Part shown: positions 9,364 to 18,020 of the stretch, in pieces
Layout: each line of letters begins with the position of its first letter
Numbering within the stretch: position 1 is the first letter of the stretch
Assembly (NCBI GenBank): GCA_949372635.1
Contig: CASIAB010000009.1
Coordinates: 185,952 to 249,951, forward strand
DNA length: 64,000 nucleotides
DNA from: an uncultured Pseudomonadales bacterium
Lineage (GTDB): Bacteria; Pseudomonadota; Gammaproteobacteria; Pseudomonadales; Pseudohongiellaceae
Reading direction: 5' to 3'
Made by a program: the position numbers and the translations under genes
The notes under the pieces: model-generated
The model's database searches: none
What the model was told of the DNA's origin: nothing
What the model saw: only the letters and a program-made list of their open reading frames with translations

Positions 9364-10401
9364 ATGTCAAAAGCTGTCTTATTGTTAAATCTGGGGACAC
9401 CAGCCGAACCTACCGCCAAGGGTCTCAGGGATTTCTATAAGTACTTCTTCTCGGACCCTTTCGTCTTCGATATAAATCCGTTGGGCCGTTGGTTATTGCG
9501 CAATCTGATCATCTTGCCATTTCGCGCTCCAAAGACTGCTAAGGATTATGCAACTATTTGGATGGACGAAGGGTCACCTTTGAAGGTCTATGCCGACAGG
9601 CTGCAGGAGAGTGTTCAGGGCGCTTATGCCAACGCGGGAGAAGATGTACTAGTTCTTAATGGCATGGGCTATAGCCAGCCATTTATATCCGAGGCGATGG
9701 CAGAATTAAAAAGTAAGGGGAAAGATGAAATTTTGGTGTTGCCACTATTCCCACAATATTCGACAGCTACTACTGCATCTGTATTCCACGAAGTAAGGCA
9801 AGAAGCCGCCAAGTGGGAAACCCCTCCCAGCTTACAATTCATCGACGATCTCTATAATGAGCCCGCATTTGTTAGAGCTTGGGCGGATCTAATTGGTAAG
9901 CATCTGCTAGAAGAGCAGGTGGATCACGTGGTGTTCAGCTATCATGGCCTGCCAGAGTCAAATGTAAGGAAGGCAGACACTGAGGGTGTCTGTGAATTTG
10001 GGAGCTGCTGTGAACAGATCACAGACAAGAATCGCCTCTGCTATCGAGCGCAGTGCGTGGGCACAACCAAGAATGTGGTTGCGGCCTTAGGCTGGAGTGA
10101 AGATAAATATTCTATGGCATTTCAATCTCGGTTTGGAAGACAGGCTTGGATTCAGCCTTATCTAGATGATCATTTGGAAACACTGCTTTCATCCGGTTGT
10201 AAAAAAATCGCCGTAGTCACTCCCTCATTTGTTTCAGATTGCCTAGAGACGATCCATGAGATTGGTATCGAATACCGGGAAGAATTCATGGAGGGAGGCG
10301 GTGAAGTATTTCAACTAGTGCCAAATCTTAACGATGATCCAGTCTGGTTCAAGTCGGTCTATGAAATCTCACAGCGATACTTGAGAAAGAATCAGGAATA
10401 G
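9364..10401 (+). CDS. hemH: Ferrochelatase
   Basis: 345 residues. It inserts Fe(II) into protoporphyrin IX, the last step of heme synthesis. The opening VLLLNLGTPAEP, the central SYHGLPESNV with the catalytic histidine, and the C-terminal PSFVSDCLETIHEI are family signatures. After the active-site His there is a cysteine-rich stretch (CEFGSCC, then CYRAQC), as in the subgroup of ferrochelatases with extra cysteines, which may bind an Fe-S cluster. The ribosome site is weak (AGGAAG about 15 bases upstream). It is monocistronic, converging on kynureninase. Confidence 0.95.
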   Translation: MSKAVLLLNLGTPAEPTAKGLRDFYKYFFSDPFVFDINPLGRWLLRNLIILPFRAPKTAKDYATIWMDEGSPLKVYADRLQESVQGAYANAGEDVLVLNGMGYSQPFISEAMAELKSKGKDEILVLPLFPQYSTATTASVFHEVRQEAAKWETPPSLQFIDDLYNEPAFVRAWADLIGKHLLEEQVDHVVFSYHGLPESNVRKADTEGVCEFGSCCEQITDKNRLCYRAQCVGTTKNVVAALGWSEDKYSMAFQSRFGRQAWIQPYLDDHLETLLSSGCKKIAVVTPSFVSDCLETIHEIGIEYREEFMEGGGEVFQLVPNLNDDPVWFKSVYEISQRYLRKNQE

Positions 10402-10527
10402 TTTCTGAGAAGGAGCAGTGTTAAGTAGTCTCCTCCTCTAGCTCTCAATCTCGTTGCAACGATTAATTAATTATGAGGATCTTTCGGTCTAAAATTGACG
10501 GGTCGCAGTTCTGCAAGTCAAATCGAA

Positions 10528-11778
10528 CTAAGTGACCTTGAGTTTTAGAGAGAATTCACTATCCAGATAAGTTTTTCCCACTACTATTTTTTTCATGATT
10601 TGAGTTGCTCTCCAAATGTCTTCAAAGCGCAGGAATAGAGGAGAAAATCCAAAACGAACGATGTTGGGGCTGCGAAAATCTACTACGACATCAGCTTTGT
10701 TCAGGGCGCGGCTTATGCCATAGGCATCTGCGTGTGAAAACGCGAGTTGTGATCCCCGTAATGTAGAATCCGCCTTGGATTCTAAAGTCAGGCAGTTCAG
10801 GTCTTCATCATTTTTAACTAAATCCAAAAATAATTCAGCTAAAGCACTGGCTTTCCTATTGATGTCGATGATTGTGATATCTGTAAAGATGTCGAGTGCG
10901 CTGTCCAATACGGCGAGCGATATAATGGGTGACGTGCCGGTGAGAAATTGTGCTATGCCTGCCGCATTCTTGTAATCAGGATCGAAAGTAAACGGTTCGC
11001 GATGGCCCATCCATCCTTGAATAGGTTGCTTTATGGCTGCATGATTTTTCTTGTTTGCGTAAATAAAAGCGGGAGCTCCGGGCCCGCCATTCAGATACTT
11101 ATAACCACAGCCAACAGCAAAATCTACCTCCCACTCATCCATTTTTAAGGGGAGTACGCCCACGCTGTGAGATAGATCCCAGACGACAAGTATTCCTTTC
11201 TCTCTGGCCAGGAATGAAATTTTTTCAATATCATGCCTGTCGCCATTGCGAAAATTTACTTGTGAGAGAAACAACACTGCCACATCTTTATCAAGTGCAT
11301 TAGCAAGTTCAGGTTCGGCGACAGTTTTTAATTTACAGCGCGTTGGACCCAGCAGCGCCTCCAAGCCCTGCGCGACATACAAGTCAGTAGGGAAATTATC
11401 TTCCTGTGAGAGAATGATATTGCGCGTAGGCTGCATCTGCAAACAGCATGCTAAGACTTTCAAGAGATTTATTGAAACCGAATCGCAGCAAACAAGCTGA
11501 TGTTCAGCGGCGCCAATAATTTTTGCGATCTTTTCGCCTGCTATGAATGGTAGATCAATCCATGCGTGTGTATTCCAGCTCGCGATGAGGTCTTTACCCC
11601 ATTGCTCTTGAACAACTTCCTGCGCACGTTGCTGTGAGTTTTTCGTGAGTGGCCCTAGAGAGTTGCCATTAAGATAGATGACATCTGCAGGGATTAGAAA
11701 TTCACCGCGCTTGGTGGAAAGAGGATCAGACTGGTCTAGTTCTTTTATTCTCTGAAGCGAGGTGCTAGAAATATTCAT
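10528..11778 (-). CDS. kynU: Kynureninase
   Basis: 416 residues, normal length. A PLP enzyme of fold type I that cleaves L-kynurenine to anthranilate and alanine in the tryptophan catabolic pathway. The family openings YLNGNSLGPL and SWNTHAWIDLP are present. DLSHSVGVLPL carries the PLP-ring Asp, and GCGYKYLNGGPG carries the Schiff-base lysine (Lys227). Its start lies inside the end of the preceding hydrolase gene (14-base overlap), so translation is coupled. No tryptophan dioxygenase is in the window. Confidence 0.93.
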   Translation of the reverse strand: MNISSTSLQRIKELDQSDPLSTKRGEFLIPADVIYLNGNSLGPLTKNSQQRAQEVVQEQWGKDLIASWNTHAWIDLPFIAGEKIAKIIGAAEHQLVCCDSVSINLLKVLACCLQMQPTRNIILSQEDNFPTDLYVAQGLEALLGPTRCKLKTVAEPELANALDKDVAVLFLSQVNFRNGDRHDIEKISFLAREKGILVVWDLSHSVGVLPLKMDEWEVDFAVGCGYKYLNGGPGAPAFIYANKKNHAAIKQPIQGWMGHREPFTFDPDYKNAAGIAQFLTGTSPIISLAVLDSALDIFTDITIIDINRKASALAELFLDLVKNDEDLNCLTLESKADSTLRGSQLAFSHADAYGISRALNKADVVVDFRSPNIVRFGFSPLFLRFEDIWRATQIMKKIVVGKTYLDSEFSLKLKVT

Positions 11779-12592
11779 TGAGTAAATCTAATAGTTGGCG
11801 ATAGGCGAGGGTGTCAGGATGAGCCCAGTCGAAATGACTTGCTCCACTGCTGATAATTGTCCTCGCTCCTAAAAGCGTCGCCTGTGTGAGCGGAACAATC
11901 TCGTCATTATCTCCGGCAAGTAGCACTGTGTTCTCATGCAGGCCATGATTGCCAGGGTTAGCATCGAAGTACTCTTGTGCGCGCTCGACAACGTCGCCGC
12001 CCATGAATATAGGTGTGGCAGACTCACAAGTATTGCTGCCTGCCGCGTAGCTCACCACATCGGAAATGGCAGCCAGTCCTACAATTAGATCAGGCTCCAT
12101 ATCAAGAAGTTCTGATTGAGCGCCCGCAAGCAGGGCAAGGTGGCCGCCTGCTGAATGGCCTAAAATAGCCATATTTTCTGACTTTATTCCACCTATATCG
12201 TTCAGGCTATTGATGCCGGCGACAATATCTTCAAAGGTTCCCGGCCAGGCGCCACCTTCATCGCCGGTGCGCCGATATTCCAAAGACCAGACAGCAAAGC
12301 CGGCATCTGCAAGTGAAGAACTCAAGCCGTGACTATAGATGATGTCGAACTGATTTAGCCAGCAACCTCCGTGAATTAGAACGAGGATTGCTCGAGCAGG
12401 AATCGTTGCAGGCAACCAGAGTTGACCAAACTGAAATTGATTCTCACCGTAGCTGTGTGTGAGGTCAGCCTTTCGATAAGGAACCGCCAGTACATCGGAG
12501 AAACTGACATTAGTTAGCTCAGTCTCAGCAGATAGGGCTAGCTCAGCTGAGAATAAAATGAATAATGCTGCAACACTTAGTAGTCTGATCAT
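11765..12592 (-). CDS. Exported alpha/beta hydrolase, possible kynurenine formamidase
   Basis: 275 residues. The oxyanion motif HGGCW and nucleophile elbow GHSAGGH are those of arylformamidase-like alpha/beta hydrolases. The acid is probably Asp in AGDNDEIVP and the base His in GASHFDW. Overlap with kynU suggests it supplies kynurenine from N-formylkynurenine. Against that, residues 1-21 look like a cleavable signal peptide (LFILFSAELALSA), which would place it in the periplasm, away from the cytoplasmic PLP enzyme. The alternative is an unrelated esterase. The assignment rests on context and is tentative. Confidence 0.75.
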   Translation of the reverse strand: MIRLLSVAALFILFSAELALSAETELTNVSFSDVLAVPYRKADLTHSYGENQFQFGQLWLPATIPARAILVLIHGGCWLNQFDIIYSHGLSSSLADAGFAVWSLEYRRTGDEGGAWPGTFEDIVAGINSLNDIGGIKSENMAILGHSAGGHLALLAGAQSELLDMEPDLIVGLAAISDVVSYAAGSNTCESATPIFMGGDVVERAQEYFDANPGNHGLHENTVLLAGDNDEIVPLTQATLLGARTIISSGASHFDWAHPDTLAYRQLLDLLNEYF

Positions 12593-12776
12593 CGTTATTC
12601 AAACTTATCAGATGTGAGCCCACTAGGTCACTGACTAATTTATCATTAAGTCTGAGTTCAGAATGGTATTCATTCTGGGGCCCACTGCCTCATGGGCACG
12701 GCCAGATGAAGAAGGATGAACACGAGATGAATCTCCGTCCTATTCCTAAATAGAGATTAGTTCTCTTGGTTAAGAT

Positions 12777-13052
12777 ATGGACTTCGACGGTATCGATGTC
12801 GAGACTGATGACTATAAGGTAAAGCTGCCGCTCGTTCTCGGAGATGGTCTCTTCGGTGTGATCGACAGAGGTAATTCAGATGGCAATTTTGCCGGGGAGA
12901 ATTACGATGAGGATGCTGACAATAATGATGGTTTTCAGGTGGGCTTTCTGTTTGGACCATGAGGGATTTTTTACTTAGTGGCGGAGTACGAAACCATAGA
13001 TAGCGGCTTGGATATCGATACGCTTACAGCGGGCACTCGACTCATTTTTTAG
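12777..13052 (+). pseudogene. Remnant of an outer-membrane beta-barrel protein
   Basis: A single frame reads 61 codons (opening DFDGIDVETDDYKVKL, then an Asp/Asn-rich loop), hits TGA at 12960-12962, and continues in the same frame as LVAEYETIDSGLDIDTLTAG...RLIF before TAG. Alternating polar and hydrophobic strands and a C-terminal aromatic residue are hallmarks of outer-membrane barrels. An in-frame TAA sits directly before the first ATG and no signal peptide exists. I read this as the last two or three strands of a decayed barrel. A short functional protein is less likely. Confidence 0.5.
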
Positions 13053-13100
13053 TTGTGTCTCAGTGCAGCATCATTAAATTTTTTTAGTTTATGGGGAGAA

Positions 13101-13137
13101 AAAAAGGAGTGCGTTCATTAGAATCGCACTCCTTTTT
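13101..13137. terminator. Bidirectional rho-independent terminator
   Basis: A perfect 13-bp stem: AAAAAGGAGTGCG (13101-13113) and CGCACTCCTTTTT (13125-13137) around an 11-base loop. It lies between the barrel remnant and the converging molybdenum hydroxylase operon. Its good condition suggests it still ends the operon transcript. Confidence 0.9.
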
Positions 13138-13172
13138 ATTTGTAGACTCTCAAGTTCGCTAGAACCAATGCT

Positions 13173-14162
13173 TTAAGCACTAATAGCGCGCTTCACCAGA
13201 TTTTGCATTAATGGAATTTTAAATCCATTGTGAGCTAGTGCGCGAGCGCCATCCGTTGCCATTTCGGCGACAGATTCTGCAGTAGCAGTATTCTTCGCTT
13301 GGCCTCGAATTGCATTCTCCACGTTAGTCACGCGACGTGGTGTGCACTGCACCGCTCCGCAAACGATGCGGGAATCTTCCACAACACCACCGCTAACCTT
13401 GAAGGCGGCCGCAATGTTGACCAAAGAGAAATCCCATACGTTTCTGTCTGCAACTTTCTCGAAGTAGAACGAGGCATTGGCCCAAGTGTTTGGAATTTTT
13501 ACCGCAGTTAGAATCTCACCTTCGCGTAGCGCAGTTGTGCTTAAAATATCGTTGGCAGGGCCAACAAAGTAGTCCTCGGCTGCAAGCGTGCGTTCGCCGT
13601 TGACACTACGAATGACCATGGCGGCATCCAGTGCAACTAGAGCAGGTGCAGTATCTGATGGACTAGCAGCAACACAGCGGCTAGCTTCAAACAGCGAGTG
13701 ATCACGGTTCATGCCCTGAGGCGTGTCCGCGTAGCAAAGGTTACCGCCAGCTCGATAGCAAGATAGCCCTCGGCGGTAGTACCAGCAACGAACGTCTTGT
13801 GAGACATTGCCGCCAAGTGTACCTACGTTGCGAATCTGTGGGCTTGCCACTACGCCGGCTGCTTGCGATAACAGGGAGAATTTATCCTGAATAACACTGT
13901 TTGTGGCAACTTCTGTGATTGTAGTAAGAGCACCGATCTCAATACCGTCAGCAGTTTCGCGAACTCCCCGAAGTGATTCGATAGCACTCAGGTCGATCAA
14001 TGCATCGGCGTCTTTTGCTCTATCTTTTAACCAACCATAAGTATCTTGGCCGCCCCCAACTAACCAACCTCTATCGGCGAGCCGATCGGCTATAGCTAGG
14101 GCATCTTCTACCTGTACCGGTTGGTACAATTCCATATTGGGCATTACGTCATGAGATGGCAT
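13173..14162 (-). CDS. Molybdenum hydroxylase FAD subunit (PaoB/YagS-like)
   Basis: 329 residues of the CO/xanthine dehydrogenase FAD-binding family. GGGQDTYGWLKDR and GTLGGNVSQDVRCWYYRRG are the FAD pyrophosphate-binding loops. Four cysteines between about residues 124 and 165 (CWYYRRGLSC, NLCYA, SRC) correspond to the extra [4Fe-4S] cluster region of the E. coli periplasmic aldehyde oxidoreductase PaoB (from memory of that family). It is the last gene of a three-gene operon, 9 bases behind the large subunit. It has no signal of its own, so it would be carried out with the Tat-tagged subunit. Confidence 0.9.
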   Translation of the reverse strand: MPSHDVMPNMELYQPVQVEDALAIADRLADRGWLVGGGQDTYGWLKDRAKDADALIDLSAIESLRGVRETADGIEIGALTTITEVATNSVIQDKFSLLSQAAGVVASPQIRNVGTLGGNVSQDVRCWYYRRGLSCYRAGGNLCYADTPQGMNRDHSLFEASRCVAASPSDTAPALVALDAAMVIRSVNGERTLAAEDYFVGPANDILSTTALREGEILTAVKIPNTWANASFYFEKVADRNVWDFSLVNIAAAFKVSGGVVEDSRIVCGAVQCTPRRVTNVENAIRGQAKNTATAESVAEMATDGARALAHNGFKIPLMQNLVKRAISA

Positions 14163-14171
14163 AGATAACCT

Positions 14172-16607
14172 CTAGAAAGTGTTAGTTTTCAGGGACTTGG
14201 TGCTGTACGTGTTGCCAGCCAAGTGATTAACGATCATATCCGTCGTGGTCGGCGTCGAGTTGAACAGGTGACCGTCTAGCGCGTCAGATATAGCGCTTGC
14301 CAATGCTGCAGCAGATGCGCCTTGCGTTGGTTCACCAATGCCTCGTCCTCCGGTTGGATTCTGAGGGTCGGGGATATTCACGCCACCCATCTTCGTGCTC
14401 AGATTTACATCCAAATAAGTCGGTGGCTTGTTCTGGTAAAGACCAGTATTTGCCGGTAGGCCATTCTGTGGATCGTAGACGTGACGCTCGAGAGCTGTCA
14501 TACCTACACCCCATACAGCGCCGCCGCGCATAGCGTTGTCGAAGTTCTTTGGATGCACTACGGTGCCGCAGTCGGCGATCGCGGTGTAATCCAAGATCTC
14601 GAATTTGCCCGTGTCTTGGTCCATTTCGATTTCGCAGAAACCGACAACGACGCCAGGGGGTTGGCCTTGGCCAGGGATATTATCCTTAGCGACACCGATC
14701 AATCCGCTACCAGCTAGGCCTTGAACAGCCAGCTGGGTCAGTGGGTTGATATCGTCAGGAAATTCCTGCCCGCTATACTTTCCACCAAGCTCCATTGCGC
14801 GCTGCGCGGCCTGTGCATAGGTTAATCCTATGCTGGAGTCGCCGCTCTGATATACACGCTCATCACCGATCACATAGTCATCCGCGGAACCGCCGAGGTC
14901 GTTAGCTGCGATTTCCTTAAGCTTGGTGATCGCATCCTGCGCCGCTACCCAGTTTGTTCGAGAATGGGTGAAGATAGTATTAGAACCACCCTGACCAGAA
15001 CTATGGGGTAAATGCTTATCCGATCTGCCGTGGACAATCTCGCAACGTTCCCAAGGCACTTGAAGAGCCTCCGCTGCAGCCCGGCAGGTGCCGGCGTAGG
15101 AATACGTTCCTAAGTTGCCGACCCCACTGTGGATAAACAATCTGCCGTCTGGTGCGATGCGCAAGAGTCCGTCATAGCCTCTGCCGCCTGCACCGTGATA
15201 ACCGATGCCTACGCCAATGCCGCGAACCTTGCTGCCATTCACTTTCGGCAGGGCGAGCTTCTCATCCCAGCCAAATGTGCGTGCGCCTTGATCTAGAGCC
15301 TCGCGTACGAATGCGCTGGTAACAGGTCCCTGACTGCCGCCTTGAAAACCGTCGCTGTCCAGTACGTTAACCTTACGGAACGCGACCCGATCCATGCCGA
15401 TCGCTCTTGCGATGTTGTCTGTCATTGGCGCGAGTACCGACGCCATTTCGTTCTGACCCGGTCCACGCTGTGCGCCACGAGGTGTTGTGTTGGTATAGAC
15501 GGAAATGCCGCGATAACGCATGCTCTCTGGCTGATAAGCTACGGTGACGTGCTGTGCCGAAGAGTTGCCGCTGCCGCCGCCGGTGGCGCCGCCATCGTTC
15601 ACGATAACTAGGTCAACAGCGGTTACCTTGCCGTTATCCTTAACGCCTACCTTGATCCAACCTTGCATGCCGGAGCGCGCTGAGCCGATGTAAAATTCTT
15701 GCTCACGCGTGATACGCAGTTGTACTGGACGATTCAATACGCGTGCGAAGTTGCCGGTAATTGCCATGAACGGGTAGGGACCAATCTTGGAACCAAATCC
15801 ACCACCTGTGGCTTCATTGATAAATACCAGGTCTGCCAAATCGATGCCTAACATGCGGGCAAGACCGGCGTTGTTTGCACTCTGACTCTGTGAAGAACCG
15901 TGGAAGTAGCATTTGCCATTTTCCCAGTAAGCCATACCTGTTCTCGCTTCGAGAGAATGATGCGCGTAACCGATTGTTACGAATGGCTCTTCGATGATAT
16001 GTGTCGCTTCTGCGAAACCAGCATCAAGGTCACCGAAAGCCCATTCGGTAGTGAACTCGCCACCGACTGGCTCACTGCCCGACTTGATTGCATCGATAGC
16101 AGATTGAGGCCACTTGATGTCGCGAATCTCGGCACCTACGATCGGTGCGCCTTCGGGCCCTTCTTCACGGGTCCTGACGAGTACATTTCCCTCGGGGTAG
16201 GCATTGTTGCCGCCGGGGCTGAGGCTCTCGACAGGGTCGACGACGAAATCGCGGCGCTCGAAGTCGATGCGTATCTTGTCGATAGCCGACTCGGCAATCT
16301 CTTCAGATATCGCGGCGACCGCTAAAATTGGCTGGCCGACGTAAGTTACATACTCCGATGCCAGTGCCGGATTTCCCGGAGGAGCGACAGGGGGTAAGTC
16401 GTCAGCGGTGAAAACACCGATAACACCGTCCATTCGCAGTGCCTCAGACGTGTCTATACTTACTACTCTCCCACTTGGCATAGGGCTTGTTAGTAAACGG
16501 GCGAAGACCATTCCCTCTCGCTTGTAGTCTTCGGCGTACTTAATCTCACCAGTTACCTTGCCGGGTACGTCTGGTGGTATGAAATCTTTACCTATGTGAG
16601 TACTCAT
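14172..16607 (-). CDS. Molybdenum hydroxylase large subunit (PaoC/YagR-like)
   Basis: 811 residues binding the molybdenum cofactor. It has the xanthine-dehydrogenase-type opening (VPGKVTGEIKYAEDYKREGM), GGGFGSKIGPYPF in the cofactor region, PRGAQRGPGQNE, QGGSNTIFTHS, and GRGIGEPTQGASAAA near the C-terminus with the expected catalytic Glu. Family members hydroxylate aldehydes or N-heterocycles; the substrate cannot be fixed. Its start overlaps the stop of the 2Fe-2S gene by 4 bases. Gene order here is 2Fe-2S, Mo, FAD, unlike paoABC where FAD is in the middle. Cofactor assembly needs MoeA, whose gene at 24 kb appears frameshifted in this sequence. Confidence 0.92.
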   Translation of the reverse strand: MSTHIGKDFIPPDVPGKVTGEIKYAEDYKREGMVFARLLTSPMPSGRVVSIDTSEALRMDGVIGVFTADDLPPVAPPGNPALASEYVTYVGQPILAVAAISEEIAESAIDKIRIDFERRDFVVDPVESLSPGGNNAYPEGNVLVRTREEGPEGAPIVGAEIRDIKWPQSAIDAIKSGSEPVGGEFTTEWAFGDLDAGFAEATHIIEEPFVTIGYAHHSLEARTGMAYWENGKCYFHGSSQSQSANNAGLARMLGIDLADLVFINEATGGGFGSKIGPYPFMAITGNFARVLNRPVQLRITREQEFYIGSARSGMQGWIKVGVKDNGKVTAVDLVIVNDGGATGGGSGNSSAQHVTVAYQPESMRYRGISVYTNTTPRGAQRGPGQNEMASVLAPMTDNIARAIGMDRVAFRKVNVLDSDGFQGGSQGPVTSAFVREALDQGARTFGWDEKLALPKVNGSKVRGIGVGIGYHGAGGRGYDGLLRIAPDGRLFIHSGVGNLGTYSYAGTCRAAAEALQVPWERCEIVHGRSDKHLPHSSGQGGSNTIFTHSRTNWVAAQDAITKLKEIAANDLGGSADDYVIGDERVYQSGDSSIGLTYAQAAQRAMELGGKYSGQEFPDDINPLTQLAVQGLAGSGLIGVAKDNIPGQGQPPGVVVGFCEIEMDQDTGKFEILDYTAIADCGTVVHPKNFDNAMRGGAVWGVGMTALERHVYDPQNGLPANTGLYQNKPPTYLDVNLSTKMGGVNIPDPQNPTGGRGIGEPTQGASAAALASAISDALDGHLFNSTPTTTDMIVNHLAGNTYSTKSLKTNTF

Positions 16608-17197
16608 GCTAATTGCCCCGAGGCGCGCATCACGCCATTAAGATAATGTTCATAAGCTCCACAGCGGCAGAGATTCCCTGACATAGCTGCGGCGGCCTCC
16701 AATTTGGTTGGGCGCGGGTTGTTATTGAGCAAGGCCACTGCCGACATCACCTGACCAGGCGTGCAAAATCCACACTGGGGAGCGTTTTCAGCGATGAATG
16801 CCTGCTGCACAGCATGCAATGTGCCATCGGCTTCCTTAACGCCTTCAATGGATACGACTTCCTTGTCTTTAATATTTTGCGTTAGCACTGAGCATGCGTA
16901 ATTTGGTACGCCGTCGATCAATACCGTACAAGCGCCACATTCGCCGCGGTTACAGCCGATCTTGGTGCCGGTCATATTGAGCTTGTAGCGTAGGGTATTC
17001 GCTAGCGTTTCTGTTGGAAGTACATCAACGCGCCGTTCGCGACCGTTAACGTTGAGTGTTATCAAGCGTTCGGCAGTTGATTGTCCAGATTGGGCATTCG
17101 CTGCGAGGTAAATTCCGGTGCCGGTTGTAGCGGCTGCACCTGAGAAGATAACTCCCTTGATAAAACGTCTGCGTGTTAGTTTCGAGTTCACCGACAT
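16604..17197 (-). CDS. Molybdenum hydroxylase 2Fe-2S subunit with Tat signal (PaoA/YagT-like)
   Basis: About 197 residues from the ATG at 17197; an ATG ten codons earlier is also possible. The N-terminus has a twin-arginine motif (LTRRRFIKG) and a hydrophobic stretch ending NAQ, so the complex is exported folded. The plant-type [2Fe-2S] motif is CNRGECGACTVLIDG plus a later Cys. The second cluster is CGFCTPGQ and CRCGAYEH. It leads the operon, overlapping the large subunit by 4 bases (ATGA). A GGAG lies close to the chosen start, with short spacing. Confidence 0.9.
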   Translation of the reverse strand: MSVNSKLTRRRFIKGVIFSGAAATTGTGIYLAANAQSGQSTAERLITLNVNGRERRVDVLPTETLANTLRYKLNMTGTKIGCNRGECGACTVLIDGVPNYACSVLTQNIKDKEVVSIEGVKEADGTLHAVQQAFIAENAPQCGFCTPGQVMSAVALLNNNPRPTKLEAAAAMSGNLCRCGAYEHYLNGVMRASGQLA

Positions 17198-17595
17198 TGC
17201 TCCGTTTTTTGTTGTATTTAAGTGCATGCTAAATTTCTGCAATCTGCATGCGTATTTATCACGAGAATAGCTTTCGATTAAGCTATTAGTTTTCGCCGTA
17301 AAAAGCAACAAATCTGCAGGGCCCTAGCCTGTAAAAAGACCACAATACTGGGCTTTTTTGTCATTATTTGGCAAAAGTCACACACTGTCACAATATTGAC
17401 ATGCTATTTCTAAAGTCTCGATCCAGATTGAAGAAATCACCCCCGTGCAAAGGTGGAATTGACCTTGCTATATCGACATTACTGGACTTGCTGAGGCACG
17501 AATATATTTCCTAGTACCGCCGACGATGGCAGCTAGAACTCGCTCCTTTTAGAAATTTTTGAATTTGATTTACTTATCGTTATGAGGATTTTCAA

Positions 17596-17687
17596 TCCAC
17601 TCTGAGTGGAAATCTTCAAAAAAGTATTCTGTACTGCGAACGAGTTGTGGAGTGGCTTCACTAAATGAGTCATTCCACTCTGAGTAG
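17596..17687. repeat. Two copies of a CCACTCTGAGT palindromic motif
   Basis: TCCACTCTGAGTGGA at 17596-17610 is a perfect 15-base odd palindrome. TTCCACTCTGAGTAG at 17673-17687 repeats 12 of its bases, 78 bases downstream, with one arm broken. Paired symmetric sites in a divergent promoter region suggest binding sites for a dimeric regulator. The second copy abuts the hairpin at 17686, so an RNA role is also possible. Confidence 0.4.
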
Positions 17688-17708
17688 GGCCCTTAAAAAG
17701 GGCTCTTT
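17686..17708 (+). terminator. Terminator-like hairpin in intergenic region
   Basis: AGGGCCCTT (17686-17694) pairs with AAGGGCTCT (17698-17706) around an AAA loop, 9 bp with one G-U pair, then TT. On the plus strand it could end a short RNA or act as an attenuator ahead of the deacylase gene 310 bases downstream. The U-run is short, so the call is weak. Confidence 0.35.
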
Positions 17709-18020
17709 GCTGTGGCCGGGTTGTGTGATTTTTCTGCTCATGGATTTAATGCACTTCTAGTCAGTAGAGATGCGACATTATGCCACTGGCTGAAAAGCTA
17801 AGGACAGGTACTATATCGACCCCGCTACAAAGCTAGCTTTCTTATTATTTTAGTATTTAAGAAATATACTTTATAAAAGTCGAGATTGCATAAGTGTCAA
17901 ATCACAGCTTCTTATACAGGTGTATAGATTGAACCGGGAGCTCCGAAAAAATGGAGAGTCTCAGCCATTTACAACTTTTGAATTGAGTGTTAAACGATCG
18001 GTTTTTGCTGAGACTTAACC

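Larger units (their letters stand above)
17198..18020. other. Long divergent intergenic region with repeats and hairpins
   Basis: About 820 bases between the leftward hydroxylase operon and the rightward deacylase gene. It should hold both promoters. A TTGACA hexamer lies at about 17396-17401 without a matching -10 at normal spacing. It also contains a repeated palindromic motif (17596-17685) followed at once by a terminator-like hairpin (17686-17708). Together these hint at a short untranslated transcript. No coding frame is supported. Confidence 0.45.

Noticed and set aside
12960..12962. In-frame TGA of the barrel remnant as a selenocysteine codon
   Set aside because: No SECIS-like hairpin seen downstream, no redox motif around it, and the N-terminus of the gene is missing.
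17396..17425. Sigma-70 promoter at the TTGACA hexamer
   Set aside because: No acceptable -10 hexamer at 16-18 bases downstream on the plus strand.
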